The notes: a model not told the origin generated them from the sequence alone. 61,978 nt of DNA from Vannielia sp. (GCF_029212645.1 NZ_JARGND010000015.1:5962-67939), one strand, 5' to 3'; shown: positions 1-9,394, numbered from the stretch's first letter. Translations and numbers: made by a program.

Positions 1-53
1 GACCGGGCGTGAAAACCGGCTTAACAAGTAAAATGCGCGGCTTTTTCAGCCGT

Positions 54-1433
54 TCAGGCGGGGTTTCCTTTGGCTTCAATCAGCTCGGAAATCTCGGTGA
101 CCTTCTGCTCCAGAAGCGCGCGATTTCCCTTTGTTTCAACGTTCAAACGCAGCACTGGCTCGGTGTTGGACGAGCGCAGATTGACCCGCCAATTATCAAA
201 CTCAAGGCTCAGCCCATCAAGACGATCCTGGGTGTTGGCGGCGGCGGCATAGGTCGCCTCGAAGGCCGATTTAGCGGCCTCGGTGTCGGCCAGCCGAAAG
301 TTGATTTCGCCGGAGGAGGGGTAGTTTTCGCGCATTTGCTGCACCATCTGCGACAGGCTTTTGCCCTCGCTCGACAAGAGCTGCGCGATCATCAGCCAAG
401 GGATCATGCCGCTGTCGCAATACATGAAGTCACGAAAGTAGTGGTGCGCCGAAATCTCGCCGCCATAAACAGCATCCTCCCGCCGCATCAGCGCCTTGAT
501 CAGCGAATGCCCGGTTGGGGAGGCCACCGCAGTGCCCCCGGCCTCGGCGATTACCTCGCGCGAGTTGAAGGCGACGCGGGTATCATGAACGATCTTCGCG
601 CCGGGATGGCTGACCAGAAAGGCCTTGGCCAGCAGCCCGACAACAAACTCACCCTCCACGAAATTGCCGGTTTCGTCGCACAGGAAACACCGGTCAAAAT
701 CGCCGTCCCACGCGACCCCCATATCGGCCTTTTCCGTCGTGACCCGTGTGCCGGTGGCAGGCTGGTTTTCGGGCAGGAGCGGGTTGGGGATGCCATTGGG
801 AAAGGTGGCATCCGGCGCGTGATGCATCCGCACAAAACTCAACGGTGCGCCGCGCGCGGCCAGTTTTTCGGCAATCGCATCAAACGGCGCCCCCGCCACG
901 CCATTTCCCGCATTCACCAGTATTGTCAGCGGCTTGAGCGCTGAAATGTCAACAAAGCTCACGATCTTTTCGGCGTAGGCGTCACGGCAATCAACGCTCC
1001 TGCGGCTCCCCTTGGTGGCCGCATCCGGCAGAGCTGCGCCGCCACAGAGTGCCTTCAGGCGCTCCATTTCGTCCTCGGCGGACAGGGGGCGCGATCCGGG
1101 GCCGACCATCTTGATTCCGTTGTAATCAATCGGGTTGTGGGAGGCGGTAATCATCAGCCCGCCACCGGCCTCCAGGTGCGTTGTGGCAAAATACACCTCT
1201 TCGGTGCCGCAAAGCCCGATATCCAGCACCTCGACGCCCGCCGCCATCAGCCCCTCGGCGATGGCATCGGTGATCTCGGGCGAAGAGGGGCGGATATCCT
1301 GGCCCACGACAGCCGTTTTGCAGCCCGTCACCTCGGCAAAAGCCCGGCCAATTTTATGGGCGAGGTCGGTATCGAGATTTACCCCGATCTGGCCGCGAAT
1401 ATCATAGGCCTTGAAGGCGGAAAGGTCGGTCAT
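54..1433 (-). CDS. manB: Phosphomannomutase/phosphoglucomutase
   Basis: A 459-residue member of the alpha-D-phosphohexomutase family, which interconverts hexose 6- and 1-phosphates for nucleotide-sugar and polysaccharide synthesis in the cytosol. The phosphoserine loop TASHNP (S98), the metal-binding loop DGDFDR (about 243-248) and the C-terminal phosphate-binding loop RSSNTEP are all intact, and the length is normal for a bacterial phosphomannomutase. It is transcribed divergently from asd, with about 170 bp between the two starts. Family membership is certain. Preference for mannose versus glucose phosphate is inferred from the overall resemblance to alphaproteobacterial ManB/AlgC proteins and is not proven by a single residue. 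Positions 1-53 downstream hold no recognisable gene. Confidence 0.93.
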   Translation of the reverse strand: MTDLSAFKAYDIRGQIGVNLDTDLAHKIGRAFAEVTGCKTAVVGQDIRPSSPEITDAIAEGLMAAGVEVLDIGLCGTEEVYFATTHLEAGGGLMITASHNPIDYNGIKMVGPGSRPLSAEDEMERLKALCGGAALPDAATKGSRRSVDCRDAYAEKIVSFVDISALKPLTILVNAGNGVAGAPFDAIAEKLAARGAPLSFVRMHHAPDATFPNGIPNPLLPENQPATGTRVTTEKADMGVAWDGDFDRCFLCDETGNFVEGEFVVGLLAKAFLVSHPGAKIVHDTRVAFNSREVIAEAGGTAVASPTGHSLIKALMRREDAVYGGEISAHHYFRDFMYCDSGMIPWLMIAQLLSSEGKSLSQMVQQMRENYPSSGEINFRLADTEAAKSAFEATYAAAANTQDRLDGLSLEFDNWRVNLRSSNTEPVLRLNVETKGNRALLEQKVTEISELIEAKGNPA

Positions 1434-1603
1434 ATGGGGTGGTCTCCGAAACAGGGGCGGGGTTTATGCTGCACTTGCAAATGAACCTGACCCGCGGGTG
1501 AACCGCAACCGCCAATACAGGGGGGCGTTGCGGGGGAATTCCCTTTCAAATACGGCTTCCATAGGCTATGGCCTCGCGCCAAACACACAGGAAGGAATCC
1601 CGC

Positions 1604-2626
1604 ATGGGTTATCGCATCGCCGTCGTCGGTGCCACGGGCAACGTGGGCCACGAAATGCTGAACATCCTCGCCGAACGCCAGTTTCCGGTGGATGACATCG
1701 TGGCACTTGCCTCGCGCCGTTCGCTCGGAACCGAGGTGAGCTTTGGCGACAAGACCCTGAAAACCAAGGACCTTGATACCTTTGATTTCACGGGTTGGGA
1801 CATGGCGCTGTTTGCCATCGGCTCAGACGCGACCAAGGAATACGCTCCCAAGGCAGCCAAGGCGGGTTGCCTCGTGATTGATAACTCCTCGCTCTATCGC
1901 TACGACCATGACGTGCCGCTGATCGTGCCCGAGGTGAACCCCGATGCGATCGAGGGCTATGCCAAGCGGATGATCATCGCCAACCCCAACTGCTCGACCG
2001 CGCAGATGGTGGTGGCCCTCAAGCCGCTGCATGACCGCGCGAAAATCAAGCGGGTGGTGGTGAGCACCTACCAGTCGGTCTCTGGCTCGGGCAAAGAGGC
2101 GATGGAAGAGCTTTGGAACCAGACCAAGGGAAAATACGTGCCGGGACAAGAGGTTGCGGCTTCCGTCTACCCCAAGGAGATCGCCTTCAACGTGATCCCG
2201 CACATTGACGTTTTCCTTGATGACGGCTCAACCAAGGAAGAGTGGAAGATGGTCGCCGAAACCAAGAAGATCATCGACAAGTCGATCAAGGTGACGGCCA
2301 CTTGCGTGCGCGTGCCGGTGTTTGTGGGCCACTCGGAATCGGTGAATATCGAGACCGAAGATTTCCTTGATGAGGACGAGGCCCGCGACATCCTGCGCGA
2401 GGCTCCGGGCATCATGGTGGTCGATAAGCGCGAAGATGGCGGCTATGTGACGCCGGTGGAATGCGTTGGCGATTACGCGACTTTCATCAGCCGCATCCGG
2501 CAGGACAGCACCATCGACAACGGGCTGAACCTTTGGTGCGTCAGCGATAACCTGCGCAAGGGCGCGGCGCTGAACGCGGTTCAGATTGCAGAGCTTTATG
2601 GCAAGCGGATCCTGAAAAAAGGCTAG
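1604..2626 (+). CDS. asd: Aspartate-semialdehyde dehydrogenase
   Basis: Reduces aspartyl phosphate to aspartate semialdehyde with NADPH, the branch point to lysine/diaminopimelate, threonine and methionine. The N-terminal nucleotide-binding motif GATGNVG lies at residues 9-15, and the catalytic cysteine sits in NPNCSTAQ at about C130. The ATG at 1604 is preferred over an upstream in-frame ATG at 1568 because AGGAAGG lies just before it and the protein then begins MGYRIAVVGA, as is usual for the family. The product is 340 residues, normal length. A short perfect palindrome, CCATAGGCTATGG (1559-1571), lies in the leader, and a strong terminator follows the stop codon. Confidence 0.95.
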   Translation: MGYRIAVVGATGNVGHEMLNILAERQFPVDDIVALASRRSLGTEVSFGDKTLKTKDLDTFDFTGWDMALFAIGSDATKEYAPKAAKAGCLVIDNSSLYRYDHDVPLIVPEVNPDAIEGYAKRMIIANPNCSTAQMVVALKPLHDRAKIKRVVVSTYQSVSGSGKEAMEELWNQTKGKYVPGQEVAASVYPKEIAFNVIPHIDVFLDDGSTKEEWKMVAETKKIIDKSIKVTATCVRVPVFVGHSESVNIETEDFLDEDEARDILREAPGIMVVDKREDGGYVTPVECVGDYATFISRIRQDSTIDNGLNLWCVSDNLRKGAALNAVQIAELYGKRILKKG

Positions 2627-2652
2627 GCTTTCCCGCCAGAGCAAAAAACTTC

Positions 2653-2679
2653 AAGGCCGGTCCAAGGATCGGCCTTTTT
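2653..2679 (+). terminator. Rho-independent terminator after asd
   Basis: An 11-bp stem with one G-T wobble pairs AAGGCCGGTCC with GGATCGGCCTT across a two-base loop and ends in a T run, 27 bases after the asd stop codon. Confidence 0.88.
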
Positions 2680-2793
2680 GCTGAGTCATACTCAGGAACC
2701 GGCACCCGATGCGGTGCCATATTCCAAAGCTTGCCAAGCGTGCAGGGGGCTTTCACACTCCGCGCAGGGCATTTCAAAACAAGGATTCCTCTG

Positions 2794-4452
2794 GTGACAC
2801 GTTTTTTGCTGGCAACCGCACTTTCAACCCTCCCCGCAATGGCCGCGCTGGCGGATGATTTCCGCGCCGATGCGCCGGTGAGTGCCGTCACGGTTTACCC
2901 CGAGGGCGCCTCGATCACCCGCCTGGTTTCGGCCGAGTTGCCAGCGGGCAGCCACAGGCTGTTGTTCCCGGTGCCGCCCAGAATGGCCGCCTACGGTCCA
3001 CCGCAAATCCGCACCCAAAGCGGCGTGGCGCTGGGCGCAACCCAGTTGCTGAACGGCTATGTGACCGACGCCGAAACGCTTTATTCTGAGGAACAAGAAG
3101 CCGCGAAAGCCTCTGTCGAGGCCGCGCGCGAGGCCGTTGTGGGCAAGTCAAACGAGATCGAGCGGGCGCAGGTGGCCCTTGCCGCCGCCGACGCGCGCAT
3201 TGCTTTTCTGGCTTCGGTGAAGGGGGTGGCGCTGGATGCGATTGATCCCGAGGCGCTGCGCAATGCCGCCGGGATGATCGGGAGCGAAACCGCTGCCGCA
3301 CAGTTGGAAAAGCGCACCGCCATGGAGGCGCTTCGTGGGCTTTCCGAGCAGTTGGACGTTCTGAAAAAGGCGCTCGCCCAGTCCGAGGCGGATCTGGCCC
3401 GGCTGATACCGCCGCAGGGTGCAATTGATATGCTGGCCGTGTCGCTGGAGCTTGATAACCCGCAAACGGTTTCGTTGGAGGTTGAAAGCCTGAGCCGGGA
3501 AGCCGCGTGGCGCGCGGATTATGATTTGCGGCTTACGCGTGGGGATGACGCCTCGGTGCAGATTGATCGCAAGGCGGTGATCTTCCAATACACCAACGAG
3601 CTGTGGAACGAGGTTGATCTGGTGCTCTCAACCGCCGATCCCTTCGCCCGCATCGTGCCCAGCGAGCCGCCGGTCAACCAAGCCAGCATTGGTTCGTCGC
3701 TAGAAAAGCGATCCAAGGTTTCCTCCGCGCCGCCGCTTGCGGCCTCACAGCGATACGCCGAGGCTGATTCTGCGGGGATGGCACTTGAAGAGCCCATGGT
3801 CATCGTTGCCGGGGTGAAGGTTGAGGGTATATCGGTGCGCTATGATTATCCGCGCAAGGTAACGCTTTCGCCGCGAGACCGGGACGGGCTGCAACTGGCG
3901 CTCGATACGGTGACGCTGGACGCCGAAGAAGAAATCACCGCCGTGCCACGCTTTGATGACACCGCCTTCCTGATGGCGCGGATGCGCAACACGCTGCCAG
4001 AGCCGATCCTGCCCGGCGAGGCCTCGATCTACCGTGACGGGGTGTTCGTGGGCCGCGGCGGGATTGATCTGATCCCGGCGGGCGCTGAAGAGGTGCTGTC
4101 CTTTGGCCCGCTTGAGGCGCTGCGGCTGGAGTGGAAGCTGCTCAACAATGATACCGGCGACCGGGGCATCGTGAGCCGCTCCAACACCCGCGAACAGGCG
4201 ATGGAGTTCACCGTTGAGAACCTTTCGGCAGAGCCGGTAGATCTCACGGCGCTCTTTGCCTTGCCTTACTCCGAGCAGGAAGACCTGGAGCTTGATGTCG
4301 AGGCCCGCCCAAGGCCAACCCGCGAAGACCACGAAAAGAAGCGCGGTCTTGGTGCCTGGGACATGGAGCTTGCCGCCGGGCAAAAGCAGGTGGTGCGCAT
4401 CGATGTGACCTTTGATTGGCCCACCGGCTCGGGGTTGAACTGGCAGCCCTGA
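2794..4452 (+). CDS. DUF4139/DUF4140 exported protein (MuiA-like)
   Basis: A secreted protein of the 'mucoidy inhibitor MuiA' family with unknown biochemical role. The GTG at 2794 is chosen because AAGGATT precedes it with good spacing and translation then opens directly with a signal peptide ending near ALA-DD. The N-terminal DUF4140 region begins at VSAVTVYPEGA. A heptad-like Ala/Glu-rich helical segment follows (about residues 80-205), and the C-terminal half is the beta-rich DUF4139 domain that ends close to the C-terminus. It stands alone between the asd terminator and a convergent gene. Family assignment is firm and function is not known. Confidence 0.85.
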   Translation: MTRFLLATALSTLPAMAALADDFRADAPVSAVTVYPEGASITRLVSAELPAGSHRLLFPVPPRMAAYGPPQIRTQSGVALGATQLLNGYVTDAETLYSEEQEAAKASVEAAREAVVGKSNEIERAQVALAAADARIAFLASVKGVALDAIDPEALRNAAGMIGSETAAAQLEKRTAMEALRGLSEQLDVLKKALAQSEADLARLIPPQGAIDMLAVSLELDNPQTVSLEVESLSREAAWRADYDLRLTRGDDASVQIDRKAVIFQYTNELWNEVDLVLSTADPFARIVPSEPPVNQASIGSSLEKRSKVSSAPPLAASQRYAEADSAGMALEEPMVIVAGVKVEGISVRYDYPRKVTLSPRDRDGLQLALDTVTLDAEEEITAVPRFDDTAFLMARMRNTLPEPILPGEASIYRDGVFVGRGGIDLIPAGAEEVLSFGPLEALRLEWKLLNNDTGDRGIVSRSNTREQAMEFTVENLSAEPVDLTALFALPYSEQEDLELDVEARPRPTREDHEKKRGLGAWDMELAAGQKQVVRIDVTFDWPTGSGLNWQP

Positions 4453-4489
4453 GCTGACATGCCCCGCCACCGGGACGTCAATTTATCGA

Positions 4490-4517
4490 CCCGCGCCATG
4501 GATGCCCGTGGCGCGGG
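4490..4517. terminator. GC-rich stem-loop between convergent genes
   Basis: A perfect 9-bp inverted repeat (CCCGCGCCA/TGGCGCGGG) with a 10-base loop lies between two convergent genes. No T run follows, so it is only a possible bidirectional terminator. Confidence 0.45.
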
Positions 4518-4536
4518 GGTGATATGAGGCATGGCT

Positions 4537-4986
4537 TCAGGCGGCGCGCTGCTCTTTTTGCGCGCTGTTTTTCCTGGGGGGCCGTGCGGCGGGGAACTGG
4601 CTGGCAAACTTCAGCGTAAGGTCCTCGCGGGTGAGGCCAAGCCGGGCCAGCGGCACCAGCGGTTTTTCTATCGGCCAGGTGCATAGCACCAAGGGCGCGC
4701 GGGCGGTGCTGCCCTCGCGCTCTTTGGGGGAACGCAGCACATAGCCAAGTTTCCTGAGCCGCGCCTGAAGCCCCGGCCAGGTGACCGAATCTTCAAAGGC
4801 TGCCGCCAGAGCGCGGCGTTTATCGACCACCGTCGGCGGCACCTTAGGCGCTTCATCGAGGCGGGTAAGGATCGCCTGGCGGAGAAATTCCGCCAAGGTT
4901 TGGTCAGCCGCGCGGGCGGCGCGGTTGGCCTTGTTCAGGAGCTTGAGAGGCATCCGAAGGGTGAGGGTCATCGCAGGCTGTTTCAT
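4537..4986 (-). CDS. Ribbon-helix-helix-like hypothetical protein
   Basis: A 149-residue protein I cannot name. The first 45 residues read like a ribbon-helix-helix DNA-binding unit: a beta strand MTLTLRMP, then two helices with the usual LAEFLRQAI pattern. The next section (about 60-125) has a compact second domain with WPGLQARLRKLGY followed by CTWPIEKPLVPL, and the tail is basic. The ATG at 4986 is preceded by AGGATCAAGGG. An alternative start is the ATG at 4971. The gene runs in the same direction as the carbonic anhydrase gene upstream. It could be a stand-alone regulator, and no toxin partner is adjacent. Confidence 0.6.
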   Translation of the reverse strand: MKQPAMTLTLRMPLKLLNKANRAARAADQTLAEFLRQAILTRLDEAPKVPPTVVDKRRALAAAFEDSVTWPGLQARLRKLGYVLRSPKEREGSTARAPLVLCTWPIEKPLVPLARLGLTREDLTLKFASQFPAARPPRKNSAQKEQRAA

Positions 4987-5045
4987 GCCCTTGATCCTGA
5001 GACCACTCAGTTAATTCGTGGTAAACGCAACCCGAAAAACTGGCC

Positions 5046-5699
5046 TCAGACGGGCACGAAATCATCCTTCCTGCCATCATAGTTGAGCAATGCGCCCTCT
5101 CGGATATCGACCCAAAGGCCATGCAGGCTTAGCTCTTCGGCCTCCACAGCGCTTTTGACAAACGGAAATCCGATCAGGTTGGAGAGTGATTCCTTCACCG
5201 CCTGCTGTTCGAGCGCGCGCAGCCGCTGCGGCTCATCCTCAATGTCCTTCACCCGCTCGTAACCGGGCCGCAGAATATCCAGCCAGCGCCCGATGAATGA
5301 GGCCTTCTCCTCCAGTTCCGGCAGCTTGCCCGAGCACATATCGGCGCAGCCCTGCACCCCGCCGCAGTTGGAATGGCCAAGCACCAGAAGATGCGCGACC
5401 TTCAGCACCGAAACGGCATATTCCACCGCTGCTGACGTGCCGTGCGGGTCGCCATCGGGCTCATAGGGCGGCACCAGGTTGGCGATGTTGCGGTGCAGGA
5501 AAATGTCACCGGGTTGAGCGCTGAACAGATCGTTCACGTTAACCCGGCTGTCACAGCAGGAAATCACCATCATCGGCGGGCGCTGGCCTTCATCGGCCAA
5601 CCGCCGGAACCAGCTTTTGTTCTGCTCATATCGAGTGGCTTTCCAGCCCTCATAACGGGTTACGAGATAGTCGGGCAGTGGCTTGGTCAAAGTATCCAT
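5046..5699 (-). CDS. Beta-class carbonic anhydrase
   Basis: Interconverts CO2 and bicarbonate in the cytoplasm. The 217-residue product carries the zinc ligands of beta carbonic anhydrases: C48-x-D50-S-R52 in SCCDSRV, and H109/C112 in GHSNCGG. D50 and R52 form the gating dyad. The ATG at 5699 is used because the longer in-frame extension lacks any carbonic anhydrase similarity and MDTLTKPLPDYLV is a typical N-terminus for the family. It is divergent from the small gene at 5850. It may supply bicarbonate to carboxylases. Confidence 0.92.
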   Translation of the reverse strand: MDTLTKPLPDYLVTRYEGWKATRYEQNKSWFRRLADEGQRPPMMVISCCDSRVNVNDLFSAQPGDIFLHRNIANLVPPYEPDGDPHGTSAAVEYAVSVLKVAHLLVLGHSNCGGVQGCADMCSGKLPELEEKASFIGRWLDILRPGYERVKDIEDEPQRLRALEQQAVKESLSNLIGFPFVKSAVEAEELSLHGLWVDIREGALLNYDGRKDDFVPV

Positions 5700-5849
5700 T
5701 GGGTTCGCCTTTTTGGAGTCTTGCGAAATTAGGCTGTATTTACGGGAATTTCGAGTGATTTCCACCATCGGGGCTAACGGTTTTTTCAGGCTGCTGGCGC
5801 TATGCCCTGTCTGGCGAAACTTTGGGGTGTGATTTAGGAGGTGCGAGCC

Positions 5850-6230
5850 ATGGCGCTTGTTTCCGTTTTGGACGTTGTTGATGATATCCGGCTTGATCCG
5901 GACAGGCTGGGCCATCTGTATTATCAGCTTGGCGAACAGGGGGCCGAGGATGTGGTGTGCCGCGCGATGGAGGAGCTAGCCGTGCGGCTGGCGGACCTTG
6001 ATACACTGTACCGTGAGCGCAAGCTAGAGAAGGTGGCGCGGCTTTCGCGCAGCCTGATCGCGATTGCCGAGCAGATCGGCATGATCGGCCTTGCGCGCGT
6101 GGCCGGGGATGTTTCCTACGTGGCCAAGACGGGCGATTTGCCTGCGCTCTCGGCCACGCTGGCCCGGTTGAGCCGCATCTCTGACCGCTCGTTGACCGAG
6201 GTGTGGGACGCGCAAGACCTCTCTGTTTAG
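5850..6230 (+). CDS. Conserved hypothetical helical protein
   Basis: A 126-residue, predicted all-helical protein I do not recognise by name. The start is fixed by a strong AGGAGG seven bases before the ATG at 5850; the GTG at 5841 overlaps that ribosome-binding site and is rejected. Regular leucine and alanine spacing (for example RLSRSLIAIAEQIGMIGLARV) gives amphipathic helices reminiscent of histidine-phosphotransfer-like bundles, but no HxxxKG motif is present. It is divergent from the carbonic anhydrase gene and precedes the aminopeptidase gene by about 120 bp. Function unknown. Confidence 0.7.
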   Translation: MALVSVLDVVDDIRLDPDRLGHLYYQLGEQGAEDVVCRAMEELAVRLADLDTLYRERKLEKVARLSRSLIAIAEQIGMIGLARVAGDVSYVAKTGDLPALSATLARLSRISDRSLTEVWDAQDLSV

Positions 6231-6348
6231 GTGGGCGGTATCGGCGGGCAGGTGCGAATCATTGCTTTGGGCCGGGTCGTGGGGCACCCGGCTTCCCCTT
6301 CCGGGGGGGAGGCTTTAGGTTGGCACCAAAATGCCAGAGGGAGCGCCG

Positions 6349-7755
6349 ATGTATTCCACCCAGTTGCCGGAATTTTCCACCAGATCCGAAGGGGCTGTGC
6401 CCGTTTACCTTGTTCTCGCCGAAGATATTGGCAGTCTCGCCGCGCGCATTGGCGAGGCCGGGGAGGCCTGGGCCAAGGCGGCTGGCTTTGCAGGCGGTGC
6501 GGGCAAGATCTGCCTTGTGCCGGGCGAGGGGGCGTTGGCCGGTGGCCTCGGCGCGGTGCTTTTGGGGCTTGGCCCCAAGGCAAAGCGCAATCGGCGGCGG
6601 TTTGATACAGGCGGGCTGCCGCACACGCTGCCCGCGGGCAGCTACCGCTTGGCCGATGAGCTTGCGCCAGAAGCCGCTGAGGAGGCCGCTTTGGGCTGGT
6701 TGCTGGGCAGCTACCGTTTCACGCGCTACGCTGGTGAGGCCAAGGCCGCCGCGCAGCTTGTGGTGCCAGAGGGCGTTGACGCGAGGAGGCTGGAGGCCAT
6801 TGCGGCTGGTGAATTCCTCACCCGCGATCTGATCAACACCCCGGCAGGGGACATGGGGCCAGAGGCGCTGGAAGCGGCCTTCATGGCGCTGGCGGCAGAG
6901 CATGGGGCGCAGGCCTCAGCGGTGCTGGGCGACGATCTGCTCGGCCAGAACTTTCCGATGATCCACGCCGTGGGCCGCGCCGCCGATGAGGCGCCGCGCC
7001 TGCTTGATATGCGCTGGGGCAGCGAAGGCCCAACGCTCACGTTGGTGGGCAAGGGCGTGTGCTTTGATACCGGCGGGCTTAACCTCAAGCCCGGTGCCTC
7101 GATGGGGCTGATGAAAAAGGACATGGGCGGCGCGGCAACCGTGCTGGGCCTTGCCCGGATGATCATGGCGCTTGGCCTCAAGCTGCGGCTCAGGGTGCTG
7201 GTGCCCGCCGTTGAAAACGCGGTGAGCGGCAACAGTTTTCGCCCGCAGGATATTTTGCCCTCACGCAAGGGCCTGACGGTTGAGATCAACAATACCGATG
7301 CCGAGGGGCGGTTGGTGCTGGCAGATGCGCTCACCCTGGCGGGCGAGGACGCCCCCGATATGATCATCTCGATGGCGACGCTCACGGGCGCGGCGCGGGT
7401 GGCGGTGGGCGATGATATCGCACCCTTCTTCACCGGAAACGAAACCTTGGCCTCTGCTCTCGGCGAGGCGGCAGCACGGGTGGCTGATCCGGTCTGGCGT
7501 TTGCCGTTCCATGAGCCTTATGAAGCCCGGATCGAGCCGGGGATCGCAGACCTTGATAACGCGCCAAAAGGGGGCATGGCAGGGGCCACAACGGCGGCCC
7601 TGTTCTTGCGCCGATTCGTGCCCGACGGCGCGGATTACACCCATTTTGACATTTACGGCTGGCAGCCAAACGCACAGCCGGGGCGGCCCAAGGGCGGGGT
7701 TGGCATGGGCGCGCGGGCGCTGCTGGACGCCCTGCCAAAGGTGCTGAACCTGTGA
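6349..7755 (+). CDS. M17 leucyl aminopeptidase family protein
   Basis: A cytosolic dizinc aminopeptidase of 468 residues. The metal and substrate-binding motifs are complete: GKGVCFDTGGLNLKP carries the catalytic lysine and aspartate, and NTDAEGRLVLADAL is the family signature. The variable N-terminal domain is short, as in the smaller alphaproteobacterial M17 proteins, in contrast to the longer PepA. The ATG at 6349 is preferred to the one at 6331 because GAGGGAG stands immediately before it. Its stop overlaps the start of the next gene, an NlpC/P60 hydrolase, so the pair is probably translationally coupled and may act together in peptide or peptidoglycan-peptide recycling. Confidence 0.92.
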   Translation: MYSTQLPEFSTRSEGAVPVYLVLAEDIGSLAARIGEAGEAWAKAAGFAGGAGKICLVPGEGALAGGLGAVLLGLGPKAKRNRRRFDTGGLPHTLPAGSYRLADELAPEAAEEAALGWLLGSYRFTRYAGEAKAAAQLVVPEGVDARRLEAIAAGEFLTRDLINTPAGDMGPEALEAAFMALAAEHGAQASAVLGDDLLGQNFPMIHAVGRAADEAPRLLDMRWGSEGPTLTLVGKGVCFDTGGLNLKPGASMGLMKKDMGGAATVLGLARMIMALGLKLRLRVLVPAVENAVSGNSFRPQDILPSRKGLTVEINNTDAEGRLVLADALTLAGEDAPDMIISMATLTGAARVAVGDDIAPFFTGNETLASALGEAAARVADPVWRLPFHEPYEARIEPGIADLDNAPKGGMAGATTAALFLRRFVPDGADYTHFDIYGWQPNAQPGRPKGGVGMGARALLDALPKVLNL

Positions 7756-8582
7756 CTATGGATCGCCGCCTCACCGCCGCCAACACCCGCGTTGCCGCCG
7801 CCGCCCTGAAAGGGCTGGTCGAGGCGGAGCGCTATGTGGAAGGCGAGGCGGCCTGCGTTTCGGTGGCCGTGGTTGACCTTTGCAGCGCCCCGGCGGGTGC
7901 GCGGGATCGCCAGCTTTTGCTGGGCGCGCGCGTTGTCGTCTATGAGCGCCAGGCAGGCTGGGCCTATGTGCAGGCGGCGAAGGATGGCTATGTCGGCTAC
8001 CTGCCCGAGGAGGCACTGGGGCCAGCCTTTTCGCCCACCCACCGGGTTACGGCGCGTGCCACGCATCTTTACCCCGAGGCCAATTTCAAAACCCGCGAGC
8101 GCATGGCGCTGTCCCACGGCACCCGACTGGAGGTGATCGGGCAGGAAGGCCGTTTTGCGCAAACCCCGCTGGGCTTTGTGCCGCATCACCACCTTGTCAC
8201 GCTGGATGCCCGTGAGCCGCCAATTGATGTGGCCCGCCGCTTTTTGGGCACGCCCTACCTTTGGGGGGGCAATTCGGGCAGCGGGATTGATTGTTCGGGG
8301 CTGGTGCAGGCCGCGCTTTGGGCCGCGGGGGTGGGCTGCCCCGGTGACAGCGACCTACAGGAAACCACCATTGGTGCGGCGGTCGCGCTGGATGATGAGG
8401 TGCGCCCGGCTGATCTGTTTTTCTGGAAAGGCCACGTGGCCATGGCGCAGGATAGCCAAACGCTGCTCCACGCGACCGCGCATTTCATGGCGGTGGTCGA
8501 AGAGCCGCTCGCCGAGGCGTTGGCGCGGATCGAGCGGGATGACAGCCCGCTACGCAGCCGTCGGCGGATTGCCGGGCTTTAA
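7752..8582 (+). CDS. NlpC/P60 family hydrolase with SH3-like region
   Basis: Predicted cysteine peptidase that cleaves peptidoglycan stem peptides. The N-terminal half (about 35-150) reads as two SH3b-like repeats, and the C-terminal half is the NlpC/P60 domain with catalytic C181 in GIDCSGLVQ and H228 in WKGHVAM. No signal peptide is visible, which fits a cytosolic recycling enzyme similar to gamma-D-glutamyl-L-diamino-acid endopeptidases. The GTG at 7752 overlaps the aminopeptidase stop; an ATG at 7758 is an alternative. The C-terminus overlaps the convergent MtfA-like gene by four bases. Confidence 0.88.
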   Translation: MTMDRRLTAANTRVAAAALKGLVEAERYVEGEAACVSVAVVDLCSAPAGARDRQLLLGARVVVYERQAGWAYVQAAKDGYVGYLPEEALGPAFSPTHRVTARATHLYPEANFKTRERMALSHGTRLEVIGQEGRFAQTPLGFVPHHHLVTLDAREPPIDVARRFLGTPYLWGGNSGSGIDCSGLVQAALWAAGVGCPGDSDLQETTIGAAVALDDEVRPADLFFWKGHVAMAQDSQTLLHATAHFMAVVEEPLAEALARIERDDSPLRSRRRIAGL

Positions 8583-9394
8583 CCCCAGCTTATCGGGTCC
8601 AGCCGGAACAGTTCTGCCAATTGCTCATAAACCTCGGGCTCATCGCTTTTCAGCGCTGAGGGCCGCTCAAAAAACAGCTCGACCGCGACGGCAAAAAACT
8701 CTTCCTGCCCTTCTGCGCCGTAAGGGTCGATCACCGTATGGTGGCCGTGCTGAACAGCGTGCAGATGCCGCTCATAGGCCCCCACAAAAACCCGCGCATA
8801 CTCTGCAAAGCTCTGGCCCTTGGCCAGCACCGGGGCGCCATCGGCGCGGCCTGAAAGATCATCCACCTGATGGGCAAACTCGTGCAGCACAACATTGTGG
8901 CCATCACTATCATCCAGCGCGCCCTGCTCGGAATGCTGCCATGACAGGATCACCGGGCCGCGGGCCCAGCTTTCGCCGGTGCGCACGGTTTCATGCTCGG
9001 TTACCACGTAGCCGTTGTGCTTTTGCTGGCGCGATTTGAAGGCGCCGGGGTAAATCAGGATGGTGCGCAGGTTCCTGTACCAGGTGCCGCTGTTCACGAT
9101 CAGCAGGCAGGCCTGCGCAGCAATCGAAAGGCGCATCGCCTCGGTCACGTCCAGCCCGTTGCAGCCGATAAATTCGATCTGATCGAGGAACAGGTTGATG
9201 CGGCCTTCAAGCTGGGCGCGCAGCTTGCCGGGCAACCGCCGGGTGATCGGCACCTCCTGCGCGATGATCTCGCGCTCGGCCTCGGTGAGCGGGCTGGCGA
9301 GCAGGGCGGCGCGGGCGCGCGCTTTGCTCCAGCGGCGGTAGCCATAGGCCCCGGCGGCGAGCACCACGAGAAGGAGGATTATGACGAAGGGCAT
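8579..9394 (-). CDS. M90 family metallopeptidase, MtfA-like
   Basis: A zinc peptidase of the MtfA (M90) family. In E. coli MtfA acts on the glucose-regulator Mlc, but most homologues are uncharacterised. An N-terminal hydrophobic segment (PFVIILLLVVLAAGAYGY) suggests a membrane anchor with the catalytic domain attached. The zinc-binding HEFAH motif and the downstream EEFFAVAVELFFE segment supplying the third ligand are intact. The start is uncertain: the ATG at 9394 puts the membrane segment at the N-terminus, whereas TTG (9433) and GTG codons upstream are also in frame. Convergent with the NlpC/P60 gene. Confidence 0.83.
   Translation of the reverse strand: MPFVIILLLVVLAAGAYGYRRWSKARARAALLASPLTEAEREIIAQEVPITRRLPGKLRAQLEGRINLFLDQIEFIGCNGLDVTEAMRLSIAAQACLLIVNSGTWYRNLRTILIYPGAFKSRQQKHNGYVVTEHETVRTGESWARGPVILSWQHSEQGALDDSDGHNVVLHEFAHQVDDLSGRADGAPVLAKGQSFAEYARVFVGAYERHLHAVQHGHHTVIDPYGAEGQEEFFAVAVELFFERPSALKSDEPEVYEQLAELFRLDPISWG

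Noticed and set aside
1-53. Small stem-loop at the left edge (GGCT/AGCC) as terminator of manB
   Set aside because: The stem is only about five pairs and no T run follows in the gene direction.
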